From contig NZ_CP049990.1 in the NCBI RefSeq assembly GCF_011388195.1, forward strand, positions 1,116,001 to 1,180,000: a DNA stretch of 64,000 nucleotides, in the 5' to 3' direction. Below, piece after piece: positions 39,823 to 50,100 of the stretch; position 1 is the stretch's first letter, and every line of letters starts with the position of its first letter. The notes below the pieces were generated by a model. It was not told the DNA's origin. It was given only the letters and a program-made list of their open reading frames with translations, and did no database searches. The position numbers and the translations under genes were made by a program. Source of the stretch: Pusillimonas sp. DMV24BSW_D. Lineage in GTDB: Bacteria > Pseudomonadota > Gammaproteobacteria > Burkholderiales > Burkholderiaceae_B.

Positions 39823-40317
39823 ATGCACGCGGGTTTTGAAAAGAAAGTGTTGTCTCGCAACGCTTGCGAGGCAGCAGCCTCAAGCGGCCGCTTCGCGCGG
39901 CCGCTGGTGTTTACCAACGGTGTATTCGATATTTTGCATCGTGGCCATGTAACTTATCTCGACGCTGCTGCTGCTTTGGGCGCAACGCTGATCGTCGCGG
40001 TAAACACGGATGAATCGGTAAGGCGTTTGGGAAAAGGAGATGATCGCCCGTTGAACTCACAGGAAGACCGTGCTGCTGTTTTGGCGGCGCTGGCATCGGT
40101 GTCTTATGTAACGTATTTTGATGAAGACACGCCATATCAATTAATTCAGTTGTTGAGGCCCGACGTTATAGTGAAGGGGGGCGACTACAACATGGCCACT
40201 TTGCCTGAAACGGAATTAGTTGAGAGCTGGGGAGGCAGTGCGGTTGCCATTCCGTTCGAGTTTCAGCGCTCAACCACAAAGCTGGTTAAAAAAATACGCG
40301 CCGCGTCAGGCCAATAA
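39823..40317 (+). CDS. rfaE2: D-glycero-beta-D-manno-heptose 1-phosphate adenylyltransferase
   Basis: A 164-residue nucleotidyltransferase corresponding to the C-terminal half of E. coli HldE. The cytidylyltransferase motif is VFTNGVFDILHRGHVTYL and the second is FQRSTTKLVKKI. It activates heptose phosphate to ADP-heptose for LPS core. The kinase half (rfaE1) is not adjacent, so the two activities are split in this organism. It converges on tolC. Confidence 0.93.
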   Translation: MHAGFEKKVLSRNACEAAASSGRFARPLVFTNGVFDILHRGHVTYLDAAAALGATLIVAVNTDESVRRLGKGDDRPLNSQEDRAAVLAALASVSYVTYFDEDTPYQLIQLLRPDVIVKGGDYNMATLPETELVESWGGSAVAIPFEFQRSTTKLVKKIRAASGQ

Positions 40318-40331
40318 GCTGCTAATACAGT

Positions 40332-41663
40332 TTACGGCGCCAACAGATTATTGATTGCAATGATGTCGTCGGCGGTTAGAATGCCGCCGGCCGCTTTCAG
40401 GCGCAGGCCGTTCAGTAATGTGGCATAACGGGCGTCGGCCAGGGCGCGTTGCGTTTCATACAATTGCTGTTGCGCATTCAAAACGTCAATGTTCACGCGA
40501 ACCCCCACTTCGTAGCCCGTTTGGTTGGCCTCAAGAGAGGCCCGGCTGGAAGCCTCAGCTGCCTGCAGAGCCGACACACGGGCAAGACCCGATACCACAC
40601 CCGAAAAGAACGCCTGGGTAGCCTGTACGGCCTGGCGGCGCGTTGACTCCAGCTCGTAGCGCGCTTTTTGTAATAGAGAGGTTTGTTCGCGCACTCTCGA
40701 CGAGATCCCGCCCCCGGCAAACAGTGGAATTGAAAGCTGTACGCCGACTGTCGTTTCCACTGAACGTGGACCGGCCCGCGGGCCGAATGTGCCTCTGTCG
40801 CTGCTGCTGCCCGACTGCGCGTAGAAATCGACAGTGGGGTAGTGTTCACTCTGGGCAATATGAATTTGCTTTTCCGCCAGCCGCGTGCTTAATTCAGCCT
40901 GTGCAACCTCGAGGCTTGCCTGGGCGGCCTGGGTCGTCCAGTCGTCAAGGCGGGCAGGTTGGGGAGGGGGAAGTGATACTGTGCTTTGAAGGCGGGCCAG
41001 CTCTGCGGGGCGTTCGCTAATAATGCTTGCAAGGGCATCTTGCGCCAGTTGCAGCGCGTTAAAAGCTTGAACTTCGCCGGCGTTGATGAGGTCCAGCCGG
41101 GCCTGGGCCTCATAGGTATCAGCGATGGTGGCGCTGCCCAATTCAAACCCGCGTTTGGCGGCATCCAGTTGATTCATAATGGCTTGCTTTTGCGCATCCA
41201 GGCTTTTCAGCGTGTCTTGCGCCGCCAGTACATTAAAGTAGGCTTGAGTAACGCGTAATGTAAGGTCTTGCCATGCTTGCTGTACAGCCAACGTGGCTGA
41301 TTGCGCAATGTATTCCGAAGCGCGGTAGGTATCCCATAAACCCACGTCGATAATAGGTTGCGTCAGCGTTAGCGCCCAAACGGCCCGGTTGTCGGCGCTG
41401 CTCTGGTTTAACGACGTGGAACGAATATCGTCTGCCTCAACGCCCGTGCTGGCCGTAATATAAGGCAGAAGCAGGGCACGGGCCTGGGGTGTTTTTTCCG
41501 ATTGCGCAGCCCGGTTGGCTTCGGCTGCCGCAAGAATTGGGTCGCGCTCAAGGGCTTTTGTCCATACCTGCAATAGATCTTGAGTTTGGGCGCCGGCAAA
41601 CGGTAATAGCAGGGCGTTCAGTACAAAAAAAAGCCCGAAAGACCGTAGCCGACCCGTTGCCAT
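40332..41663 (-). CDS. tolC: TolC-family outer membrane efflux protein
   Basis: A 443-residue protein with a signal peptide (cut near PFAGAQ) and two OEP repeats, the architecture of the trimeric TolC channel-tunnel. Segments LTLTQPIIDVGLWDTYRASEYI and LSIPLFAGGGISSRVREQ mark the membrane strands; ANQTGYEVGVRVNIDVLNAQQQLY is conserved in the second repeat. It may serve the MdtABC-type pump at 58.8 kb or others. Five bases separate it from pcm. Confidence 0.9.
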   Translation of the reverse strand: MATGRLRSFGLFFVLNALLLPFAGAQTQDLLQVWTKALERDPILAAAEANRAAQSEKTPQARALLLPYITASTGVEADDIRSTSLNQSSADNRAVWALTLTQPIIDVGLWDTYRASEYIAQSATLAVQQAWQDLTLRVTQAYFNVLAAQDTLKSLDAQKQAIMNQLDAAKRGFELGSATIADTYEAQARLDLINAGEVQAFNALQLAQDALASIISERPAELARLQSTVSLPPPQPARLDDWTTQAAQASLEVAQAELSTRLAEKQIHIAQSEHYPTVDFYAQSGSSSDRGTFGPRAGPRSVETTVGVQLSIPLFAGGGISSRVREQTSLLQKARYELESTRRQAVQATQAFFSGVVSGLARVSALQAAEASSRASLEANQTGYEVGVRVNIDVLNAQQQLYETQRALADARYATLLNGLRLKAAGGILTADDIIAINNLLAP

Positions 41664-41668
41664 GAGTG

Positions 41669-42349
41669 TCAGAACTTGAATTGGGACACCGACGTACCCT
41701 TTAATGGTTTGATGACGGTGTCGAAAAGAGCTTCCGTGTCGAAGCTTGCGGCGCTGGTGCGGGTGATACGGTACACGGTCATGATGGGGGTTGTGCCCAC
41801 TACCACGACCATGCGGCCCCCGATACAGAGTTGGTATTTAAGGGCGTCGGGAACCACCGGCACCGAGCCGGTAAGCAGAATGGCATCATATTCCGCTGTG
41901 CCCCAGCCGCTATGCGCGTCGCCGACTTCCACGTTTACATTGCCGACCTGTTCGCGTTGCAGGTTTTCAACTGCAAAACCGGCGATGCGGCTGTCGATTT
42001 CCACACTGGTTACCTGCTGGGACAATTGACCCAATAGCGCTGCCTGATAGCCGGATCCCGTGCCGATTTCTAACACACAGTCACCGGGCTCAAGGAGTAG
42101 CTCCTGGGTTAAGCGCGCCTCAACTTTAGGCGTAAGCATGGTTTCATGCGAGTTAATGGCATTGATGACAAGGGGGAGTTCGACATCGGAGAAGGCCAAT
42201 GCCTGCATACCTGCCGGGACATAACGCTCTCTTCGAACGTCGAACAATGCTTGCAAAAGGCGTGGGTCGAATACGTTCCATGGTCGGATTTGCTGCTCCA
42301 CCATGTTGAAGCGGGCACGTTCGGTGTCGGAAAGTCCGGTAGCGTTCAT
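41669..42349 (-). CDS. pcm: Protein-L-isoaspartate O-methyltransferase family
   Basis: A 226-residue SAM-dependent methyltransferase. The N-terminal ARFNMVEQQIRPW and the motif I region CVLEIGTGSGYQAALL are family signatures. True Pcm repairs isoaspartyl residues by methyl transfer. The catalytic loop reads INSHETMLTPKVEARLTQ instead of the typical AGQTISQP, so activity is uncertain. I start at the ATG at 42349; the frame continues upstream to 42661 only as an antisense-like shadow over thiD. Likely co-transcribed with tolC. Confidence 0.82.
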   Translation of the reverse strand: MNATGLSDTERARFNMVEQQIRPWNVFDPRLLQALFDVRRERYVPAGMQALAFSDVELPLVINAINSHETMLTPKVEARLTQELLLEPGDCVLEIGTGSGYQAALLGQLSQQVTSVEIDSRIAGFAVENLQREQVGNVNVEVGDAHSGWGTAEYDAILLTGSVPVVPDALKYQLCIGGRMVVVVGTTPIMTVYRITRTSAASFDTEALFDTVIKPLKGTSVSQFKF

Positions 42350-42386
42350 AACGTTAATAACGAGTTTGAAGTTGAATATATTGTAC

Positions 42387-43217
42387 TCATTCAGGCCGGC
42401 GACCGGGTTGCCACCAGGCATGGAAGTGGTGTACCGGTCCATGACCTTCGCCAACCTGTAATTCGTCGGCGTGGCGAATGGCTTCTTGCAAATACGCTTT
42501 TGCTTTACGCGCGGCTTCGGGCAAATTGGCCGATTGTGGCAACAGGGCGGCGAGGGCGGCGGAAAGCGTGCATCCTGTACCGTGGGTATTGCGGGTATGG
42601 ATGCGCTCGCCCGGCAGTTCGAAAAGTTGGTCGCCGTTGTGCAGAATATCAGTCGGATCATTGCCCGGCAGGTGCCCGCCTTTCAGGAAGACCCAACGCT
42701 CGCCATTGTCGTTTAACAGGCGACGTAGTTTTTCCGCGACCCGGCGCATCTCTTTCAGGTTATCAACGGGGGACATCTCCAGAAGGACACCTGCCTCCGG
42801 CAAGTTGGGCGTGATGACCGTTGCCACGGGCATGAGGCTTTCACGCAGCTCATTGATGGCCGCTTTTTCAAGGAGCTGATCGCCGCTTTTGGCGATCATG
42901 ACCGGGTCAAGCACAATGTGGGCGGGGCGCCAGTGCATTAAACGTTCGGCTACCACACGCGTAACGGCCTGTTGACCCAGCATGCCGATTTTCACCGCAT
43001 CGATATGCACGTCGGTAAACAGCGTGTCGATTTGTTGCGCTACGAACTCAGGGGGCACGGGCGCAATGCCGGTTACGCCACGCGTATTTTGTGCCGTTAG
43101 AGCGGCAACCACAGCAGTGCCGTATGCGCCCAATGCGCTCATGGCTTTAATGTCGGCCAGAATGCCGGCGCCTCCGGAGGGGTCGACACCGGCAATGGAT
43201 AAGGCATTGGGGATCAT
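42387..43217 (-). CDS. thiD: Hydroxymethylpyrimidine/phosphomethylpyrimidine kinase
   Basis: A 276-residue ribokinase-fold enzyme phosphorylating HMP and HMP-P for thiamine synthesis. Diagnostic segments are [53 protein letters not shown] and the anion hole [15 protein letters not shown]. Its ATG overlaps the thiG stop by four bases, so the two are coupled. No TPP riboswitch is visible upstream. Confidence 0.94.
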   Translation of the reverse strand: MIPNALSIAGVDPSGGAGILADIKAMSALGAYGTAVVAALTAQNTRGVTGIAPVPPEFVAQQIDTLFTDVHIDAVKIGMLGQQAVTRVVAERLMHWRPAHIVLDPVMIAKSGDQLLEKAAINELRESLMPVATVITPNLPEAGVLLEMSPVDNLKEMRRVAEKLRRLLNDNGERWVFLKGGHLPGNDPTDILHNGDQLFELPGERIHTRNTHGTGCTLSAALAALLPQSANLPEAARKAKAYLQEAIRHADELQVGEGHGPVHHFHAWWQPGRRPE

Positions 43218-44020
43218 GATTTGGGTTTCCGGGACTGAATCAGACCTTCGGTGGGTGAACTGGGGTCGGCGCTGTATAGCTTGCGCGGCATGCGCCCGGC
43301 CAGGAACGCTTCACGGCCGGCCTGTACGGCTTTTTTCATAGCGCCGGCCATTAATATCGGGTTCTGCGCGCCCGCAATAGCGGTGTTCATCAGGACGGCA
43401 TCGCATCCCAGCTCCATTGCCACCGCTGCGTCGGAAGCGGTGCCGACACCGGCATCGACCAGGACGGGCACTTGGGCCTGATCGATAATCAGGCGCAGAT
43501 TCCATGGGTTCAGAATGCCCATGCCCGACCCAATGAGCGAGGCCAGCGGCATGACCGCGATGCAGCCCATGTCTTCGAGCATGCGACACTGAATTGGGTC
43601 GTCGGTGCAATACACCATCACGTCGAATCCGTCGTCGACCAGTGTCTTGGCCGCTTTCAGTGTTTCGGGCATATTGGGAAACAGGTTGTCGGCACTGCCC
43701 AGTACCTCGAGTTTCACGAGTGTGTGGCCGTCAAGGAGTTCACGGGCCAGCCGTAATGTGCGTACGGCGTCGTCGGCGGTAAAGCAACCCGCGGTGTTGG
43801 GCAAAATGGTGTATTGCGACGGCGGAAGAAAATCAAGCAAATTGGGTTCGTTTGCGTTTTGGCCGATATTGGTGCGGCGAATCGCTACCGTAACAATTTC
43901 TGCGCCACTGGCTTCAATGGCTTGTTGAGTTTCCTGAAAATCTTTGTATTTTCCGGTACCCACGAGTAAACGTGAAGCGTAGGTTTTACCGGCAAGCGAG
44001 AATGCGTCTTTTGCTGTCAT
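43214..44020 (-). CDS. thiG: Thiazole synthase
   Basis: A 268-residue TIM-barrel enzyme making the thiazole phosphate of thiamine from DXP, ThiS thiocarboxylate and dehydroglycine. [11 protein letters not shown], the imine-forming lysine region LVKLEVLGS and the phosphate-binding [30 protein letters not shown] are conserved. ThiS, the sulfur carrier usually encoded just upstream, is not present; btuF precedes instead with a 61-base gap. Confidence 0.94.
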   Translation of the reverse strand: MTAKDAFSLAGKTYASRLLVGTGKYKDFQETQQAIEASGAEIVTVAIRRTNIGQNANEPNLLDFLPPSQYTILPNTAGCFTADDAVRTLRLARELLDGHTLVKLEVLGSADNLFPNMPETLKAAKTLVDDGFDVMVYCTDDPIQCRMLEDMGCIAVMPLASLIGSGMGILNPWNLRLIIDQAQVPVLVDAGVGTASDAAVAMELGCDAVLMNTAIAGAQNPILMAGAMKKAVQAGREAFLAGRMPRKLYSADPSSPTEGLIQSRKPKS

Positions 44021-44081
44021 GAATAAAAGCTTCTTGAAATACCAATGAGGAATACTGCTTATTGTATAGGCTCAATGCTTT

Positions 44082-44987
44082 TTATCGTTGGTCTTGTAGC
44101 TGGGCGCAGAGTTGTTCAAGTGCATCGACCAGGCGGGGGCCCGGGCGGAATAGCAGGTCGGGGTCGATTCCGATTATTTTTCCCTGCCGCGCCGCCTGTA
44201 CGCCCTTAGCGGCCAGAAACTCAGTACGTTCCTTCATTAGTCGGTTTGATTCGCTCCGAATGACGATGAAGTCGGGTTGATTGGCCAGCAGGTTCTCCAG
44301 CCCAATCAGCGGCGCTGCTTGTGGAACATCGGCGAAATGATTGGTTGCATTGCAATATTGCAATGCGTTGTTCAGCAGCGGGTCGTTTCCAACGACGTAA
44401 AGTGGAGCCGGGTTGATTTCCAGCACAATAGATACGGGTTGCGTCGGCGCCTGTTGCTTGAGGTGTGTCAGCCGCTCTCTGATTGATTCGGCCGCAGCCC
44501 CGGCGGAAACGTTGTTGTCCGTCAGCCGGCCAATTTTTTCGATGGCGTCCGGAATGTCTTGAACCGATTTTGGGTTGATATGAACAAGGGGGATGCCCAG
44601 TGTTTTCAGGATCGGCGCGACAGCTTGTGTTGCGCCGGCCTGCCAGCCCAAAACAAGGTCGGGTTGCAGGGAAATCAGCGTCTCCGGGTCGATATGCAAG
44701 CCGTCGCCGACGCGGCGCAAGGTTTCAACGTCTTTAGGGAAGTCGCTACTTTGAACGGTTCCTATCAAACGATTCCCGGCGCCTGCTGCAAACACGAGTT
44801 CGGTGATATGGGGCGCCAGGCTAACGATACGCTGCGCCGATTCTGGGGCCGAGGCTTGCGCCCAGGCCCAGACAGGCAGTAGCCCCAGAGTGAGTAACAG
44901 CAGGCGCCGGTGTACGCCGCGCGGTTTACATTTTCCAGGCCAAATTAACGAATACAGTCGAGCCCGGATTCGCGTAGCCATACACAT
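44082..44987 (-). CDS. btuF: Periplasmic cobalamin-binding protein (BtuF-like)
   Basis: A substrate-binding protein of the BtuF/helical-backbone type, 301 codons in the open frame. A signal peptide (RRLLLLTLGLLPVWAWAQ) precedes RIVSLAPHITELVFAAGAGNRLIGT, the typical N-lobe, and SLQPDLVLGWQ. The start is unclear: the first ATG at 44987 lies 62 bases inside the btuB 3' end, so the true start may be a rarer codon nearer the signal peptide. BtuC/BtuD are not in the window. It should be under the btuB cobalamin riboswitch. Confidence 0.85.
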   Translation of the reverse strand: MCMATRIRARLYSLIWPGKCKPRGVHRRLLLLTLGLLPVWAWAQASAPESAQRIVSLAPHITELVFAAGAGNRLIGTVQSSDFPKDVETLRRVGDGLHIDPETLISLQPDLVLGWQAGATQAVAPILKTLGIPLVHINPKSVQDIPDAIEKIGRLTDNNVSAGAAAESIRERLTHLKQQAPTQPVSIVLEINPAPLYVVGNDPLLNNALQYCNATNHFADVPQAAPLIGLENLLANQPDFIVIRSESNRLMKERTEFLAAKGVQAARQGKIIGIDPDLLFRPGPRLVDALEQLCAQLQDQR

Positions 44988-46761
44988 CGGTATAGTCCTT
45001 ATTGGTAATGTTGTTCCAGCGCACCTGTGCCGACAGGTTTTTGGTGAGCGTTGCGTTCGCGGTCAGATTCCATAAGCTGTACCCGCCTAAATGAACACGG
45101 CCCTGAGAAAAGGTTTCATCGTAGCGTTGGCCAACGTAAAGGAATTCGACGCCAAGCGTCCATTGCTCGATACGGTGTTCCGCGTTTAGTCGGTAGGTTT
45201 GGCGTGCACGACGGATGAGGCGTTCCCCAGTGCTGTCATCGTAGGGGTTTAGAAAGTCGGCGGCCGCACTCATCCGGGTGTGATCCCATTGGTACGCTGC
45301 GGTTGCGGTAATGCCGCGCAAGGTGGCGGAATCGACATTCTCAAGTCGGCGCGGCGTTGACACAATGAGATTGTCTACTTTGTTCTGGTAGGCAACCAGA
45401 CCAAGTTCGATGCCATTTTGTCGATATTGAATGTGCGCTTCAATGTTGCGTGACTTTTCCGGTTTCAGGTTCGGATTGGATTGCGGCGGGAAGCCGCCCC
45501 AGCCCGGAGCGTAAAGGTCGTTGAAACTGGGTGCCTGAAAACCGGTGTTGGCAGCCAGACCCACTTGCCATGCCTTGGTCAGAGCAAGTTCGTATGCAAA
45601 CCCGCCGGTGGCATGGCTGCCGTAATCGCTAATGTGGTCATTGCGCACGCTTGCCTGAATACGATGCTTTCCGAACCGGCCTCGATATACCAGGCCGGTT
45701 GCCTGTGTATTGCGACGATTTGAAAGAAAAGTCATGCTGCCCGATGGTCGTTCCTCGATGCGTTCGAGCAACATACTGACACTGTGATCAGGGTCCAGGG
45801 CCAGGTTGTTCTGCCAGGTGTAGGTGCGTGTTAGTGAGCCGAATTCGTAGGGTGCGAAGTTGCCGCTGTAGCTTATACCGTCTTCCTTGGCGTAACCGAA
45901 GCGCAGCACGCTTTCCCAAAAATCCGTTAGTTGGTTCGTGCTTGAAAGGGTGTATGCCTGCTGCCGTGTCTGGCTAATGGCCGGGTGTGATTGGCCGGCA
46001 TCGAAGTCACCGTTTATGTACCCGTTGTACAACGAGAAATCGAAGCGCTGGCCTTGCCGCCATCTGTACCCCAGCGCCCCCGCTACGCTATTCTGCCGGT
46101 AGCCGTCTTTGTCCGGGTAGGCGTCGGAGGCATAGTCTTGGGTTGCATCGAACCCGGAACTGCGCGCGACCGCGGTCGACAGGTTGTAGTTCCAGCCGTC
46201 TGCCGCGCCGGAGAACCCCGCGCCCGACTTAAATGTATTGTGGCTGCCGTAACCCGCATTGGCGTAGGCCTTAAGTGGTTCGTCTTCAGCCGGCTTTCGG
46301 GTAATGATGTTCACCACGCCACCGATGGCATCCGAGCCGTAAAGGCTGCTGGCCGCGCCGCGTAGAATTTCAACGCGCTCAATCGTTGCGGGGTCGATAG
46401 CATTCCAGTTAACGCCACCGTAATTCGAACTGTTAATGCGTACGCCGTCGATTAGAACCAGCGTATGGCTCGCATCGTTGCCTCTTAGGAACAGGCCGGT
46501 GGTGTTTTGGGGCCCGCCACTGTTATAGAACGCGATGCCGGGCTCCTGCGCGAGGATTTCCGCCAGGCTCTGTTGTCCGGCTTCACGAAGCTTTTCATTT
46601 GGTACGACAGAAACGTCGCCCAATGTTTCCGACTCAAGTTGCGCAACACGACTGGCGGTGACAACAATAGGATCAAGCGAGGAGGGAGTTTGCGCTAGGG
46701 CGATAAAAGGAATGAAAAGCGCCGGAGCCAAAAGGCGGCGCTGCAAACGGATGGTATTCAT
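44926..46761 (-). CDS. btuB: TonB-dependent vitamin B12 receptor
   Basis: A 611-residue outer-membrane receptor. The signal peptide ends near FIALAQ, the TonB box is LDPIVVTASR, the plug has GIAFYNSGGPQNTTGLFLRGND and YGSDAIGGVVNIITRKP, and the 22-strand barrel ends in the typical hydrophobic tail (VFVNLAWKM). The open frame starts at 46806, but the ATG at 46761 has an AGG ribosome site and begins the signal peptide. The cobalamin riboswitch and btuF neighbour support B12 as ligand. Confidence 0.92.
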   Translation of the reverse strand: MNTIRLQRRLLAPALFIPFIALAQTPSSLDPIVVTASRVAQLESETLGDVSVVPNEKLREAGQQSLAEILAQEPGIAFYNSGGPQNTTGLFLRGNDASHTLVLIDGVRINSSNYGGVNWNAIDPATIERVEILRGAASSLYGSDAIGGVVNIITRKPAEDEPLKAYANAGYGSHNTFKSGAGFSGAADGWNYNLSTAVARSSGFDATQDYASDAYPDKDGYRQNSVAGALGYRWRQGQRFDFSLYNGYINGDFDAGQSHPAISQTRQQAYTLSSTNQLTDFWESVLRFGYAKEDGISYSGNFAPYEFGSLTRTYTWQNNLALDPDHSVSMLLERIEERPSGSMTFLSNRRNTQATGLVYRGRFGKHRIQASVRNDHISDYGSHATGGFAYELALTKAWQVGLAANTGFQAPSFNDLYAPGWGGFPPQSNPNLKPEKSRNIEAHIQYRQNGIELGLVAYQNKVDNLIVSTPRRLENVDSATLRGITATAAYQWDHTRMSAAADFLNPYDDSTGERLIRRARQTYRLNAEHRIEQWTLGVEFLYVGQRYDETFSQGRVHLGGYSLWNLTANATLTKNLSAQVRWNNITNKDYTDVYGYANPGSTVFVNLAWKM

Positions 46762-46800
46762 GATAAGACCTGCGAGATAACGCGCGTCCCCGCACGTTAT

Positions 46801-46827
46801 TGACAATAAAACACGCTAAAAGGCGTG
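46801..46827 (-). terminator. Attenuator-like hairpin at the end of the cobalamin riboswitch
   Basis: On the minus strand CACGC, a 6-base loop and GCGTG are followed by TTTTATT. It lies between the riboswitch core and the btuB start and could be the terminator formed when B12 is bound. The stem is only five pairs, so the alternative is control at the ribosome site. Confidence 0.5.
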
Positions 46828-46834
46828 CGCCGGT

Positions 46835-46972
46835 TCGACAGGGGCCGGTGTCGGGCTGGCATGCGTTGCATGAGTACCGTTGCGGGGGCAGCACAGTTTA
46901 TACCGTGCCACACAGGGCTGAATTGATGCAGCCCTGTGTGACATGTGTGTTCTGTTTCCCGTTTAACTTTCG
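46835..46972 (-). ncRNA. Cobalamin (AdoCbl) riboswitch upstream of btuB
   Basis: Minus-strand elements appear in the order of the family: AAACGGGAAAC at the start (46954-46964), then a long hairpin (CACACAGGGCTG pairing with CAGCCCTGTGTG), the conserved core CTGCCCCCGCAACGGTA (46891-46875), and the B12-box-like AGCCCGACACCGGCC (46857-46843). Binding of adenosylcobalamin should lower expression of btuB and btuF. The exact ends are approximate. Confidence 0.85.
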
Positions 46973-47080
46973 CAGAAATGGCGACAATGTTGATAACACT
47001 GCTTTTTGCCGATAACCGAAAGCACCTCTGACAGGGCCAAAACTTTAGCACAGCCAAAGGGTAAAAGATATATACGGGCT

Positions 47081-47115
47081 ACAATAAAGGGTTTATCCCT
47101 TAAGTTCTTTATTGT
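47081..47115 (+). promoter_or_regulatory. Alternative hairpins in the metH leader
   Basis: Two stems share bases and cannot form together: AAGGG/CCCTT (47087-47101, loop TTTAT) and ACAATAAAG/CTTTATTGT (47081-47089 with 47107-47115). The second ends 15 bases before the metH GTG, close to the ribosome site. It does not match the SAH riboswitch consensus I know. Confidence 0.4.
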
Positions 47116-47130
47116 TTCAGGCCTGTTCGC

Positions 47131-50100
47131 GTGTCATATCCCAATTTGCCCTATCCCTTGAATACTTACACTCATGGTCGTCGATTCGTTGAATTATTGG
47201 CGGATCGCATTTTGGTGCTTGACGGCGCCGTGGGCACCATGATTCAGCGCTATAAGTTGTCCGAGGCTGATTTCCGGGGCGAGCGTTTTGTGGCGCATGG
47301 AAAAGACCTGAAGGGAAATAACGAGCTTTTGTGTTTGGTTCGACCGGATTTGGTGTCGGAAATTCATCGCCAGTATCTGGCGGCCGGTGCCGATGTTATT
47401 GAAACCAATACATTTGGTGCAACATCGGTTGCGCAGGGTGATTACGGTTTACCCGAGCTTGCTTATGAGATGAACGTGGCGGCGGCCAAGCTGGCACGCC
47501 AGGCGTGCGATGAATTCAGCACATCCGGGCGCCCCCGTTTCGTTGCAGGTGCTTTGGGGCCGCAGCCTAAAACCGCCTCCATTTCGCCTGATGTCAACGA
47601 CCCTGCAGCACGCAATGTCACGTTCGAAGAGTTGCGCGAGACATACACCGAGCAGTTGAACGGGTTGCTGGATGGTGGCATCGACATCGTACTTATCGAG
47701 ACCATCTTCGATACGTTGAACGCCAAGGCGGCTATTTTTGCTGTGGAGTCGGTGTTTGAAGCGCGAGGTGTGCGCCTGCCCGTGATGATCTCCGGTACTG
47801 TTACCGATGCTTCGGGGCGTATTCTTTCGGGGCAAACGGTGGAGGCGTTCTGGAACTCGGTACGCCATGCGCGGCCCGTCACCATTGGTTTGAACTGTGC
47901 CTTGGGCGCGGCGTTAATGCGCCCCTATGTGGCCGAGCTGGCTAAAATTTGCGACACCTATGTGTGTGTTTACCCGAATGCCGGTTTACCCAACCCGATG
48001 GCAGAAACGGGCTTTGACGAGACCCCGGAAGACACCTCTTCGCTGCTGCAGGAGTTTGCGACTGCCGGTTTGGTGAACATGGTGGGCGGATGTTGCGGCA
48101 CTACGCCCGAGCATATTCAGGCCATTGTGGAAAAAGTAGCCAGTCTGCCGGTTCGGCAGGTTCCGGAAATTCCCGTTAAAACGCGCCTGTCGGGTCTGGA
48201 ACCGTTGAACTTCGATGGCGACTCGTTGTTCATCAATGTAGGCGAGCGCACCAACGTAACGGGCAGCAAAAAGTTTTTGCGCCTGATTCGCGAAGAGAAC
48301 TACGAGGAAGCCTTGTCGGTAGCGCGTCAGCAGGTGGAAAGCGGCGCCCAGATTATCGACATTAATATGGACGAAGCCATGCTGGATTCGGCTGCCTGCA
48401 TGCGCCGATTCCTGAATATGGTGGCGTCGGAGCCGGATATTTCCCGTGTGCCTATTATGATCGACAGCTCCAAATGGAGCGTGATCGAAGCGGGCTTGCA
48501 ATGTGTGCAGGGCAAGGCGGTGGTGAACTCCATCTCCATGAAGGAAGGGGTTGAGCCGTTTCTTGAGCAGGCGCGTTTGTGCCGCAAGTACGGTGCGGCG
48601 GTGGTCGTCATGGCCTTTGATGAAAAAGGTCAGGCCGATACACTGCAGCGTCGTATTGATATTTGTGGCAAAGCTTATAAGTTGCTGGTTGAAGAAGTGG
48701 GCTTCCCGCCGGAAGACATTATTTTTGATCCAAACGTATTTGCCATAGCCACCGGCATTGATGAACACAATCATTATGCAGTCGACTTTATTGAAGGTAC
48801 GCGCTGGATTACCCAGAACTTACCCCATGCGCGCGTATCGGGCGGCATTTCGAACGTGAGCTTTTCGTTCCGTGGTAACGAGCCTGTGCGCGAAGCGATT
48901 CATACGGTGTTCTTGTACTACGCGATTCAGGAAGGTCTGACCATGGGTATTGTGAATGCCGGTCAGTTGGGCGTGTATCAGGATATTGATAAGAAATTGC
49001 TCGACCTGATTGAAGACGTGGTGCTGGATCGCAACCCCCCGGTAGCGCGCGCAGACGAAGCGGATGAACTGACGCCCACGGAACGTTTGGTGGTGTTTGC
49101 CGAAACGGTCAAGGGCGCTGGTACGAAACGAGAAGAGGATCTGGCCTGGCGCGATCAATCGGTTGAGGAGCGCCTGATTCACGCTTTGGTCCATGGCATT
49201 ACCACGTTTATTGTCGAGGATACGGAAGAGGTTCGTCAGAAAATTGCCGATCAGGGTGGACGCCCGATTCAGGTTATTGAAGGGCCGCTGATGGATGGCA
49301 TGAATGTCGTGGGCGACCTGTTCGGTTCCGGCAAAATGTTCTTGCCCCAGGTGGTCAAGTCGGCGCGCGTTATGAAACAGGCCGTTGCGCACTTGATTCC
49401 CTTTATTGAAGAGGAAAAGCGTCAGATTCAAGCCGCCGGCGGCGATGTCCGTGCCAAAGGCAAAATCGTCATTGCGACCGTAAAGGGTGATGTTCACGAC
49501 ATCGGCAAGAACATCGTGACCGTCGTACTTCAATGTAATAACTTTGAAGTGGTGAACATGGGGGTGATGGTTCCCTGCGCCGAAATTCTGGCCAAAGCCA
49601 AGGAAGAGAACGCCGACATTGTCGGGCTATCGGGCTTAATTACGCCCAGCCTGGAGGAAATGGCGTATGTGGCTTCGGAAATGCAGCGTGACCCTTATTT
49701 TAAAGAGCGTAAAACACCCTTGCTGGTAGGGGGCGCCACCACCAGCCGCGTGCATACCGCCGTGAAAATTGCGCCAAACTATGACGGCCCGGTAATTTAC
49801 GTGCCCGATGCCAGCCGTTCCGTGGGTGTCGCCACACAACTGGTGTCCGAACAGTCGCAAGCCTATCTTGATGCTTTGGCCAAGGAGTATGAGCAGGTTC
49901 GGGAGCGCCATGCCAAGCGCAAGGAAACGCCGCTGGTTTCGTTAAAGGAAGCGCGCAACAATCGGCCTGACATCGATTGGTCTACCTACACGCCGCCCAA
50001 GCCCAAGTTCATTGGACGCCGTGAATTCAAACATTATGATCTTGCAGAGATTGCGCGTTATATCGACTGGACGCCGTTCTTTCAGACTTGGAGTCTGTTT

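Noticed and set aside
44021-44081. TPP riboswitch or a missed thiS ahead of thiG
   Set aside because: The gap is 61 bases, too short for either, and no TPP-core sequence (CUGAGA) is seen.
46981-47130. SAH or SAM riboswitch before metH
   Set aside because: I could not match the conserved core of either class; only the competing hairpins are reported.
47986-48774. 262-codon open frame opposite metH
   Set aside because: Antisense shadow inside the folate-binding domain of metH.
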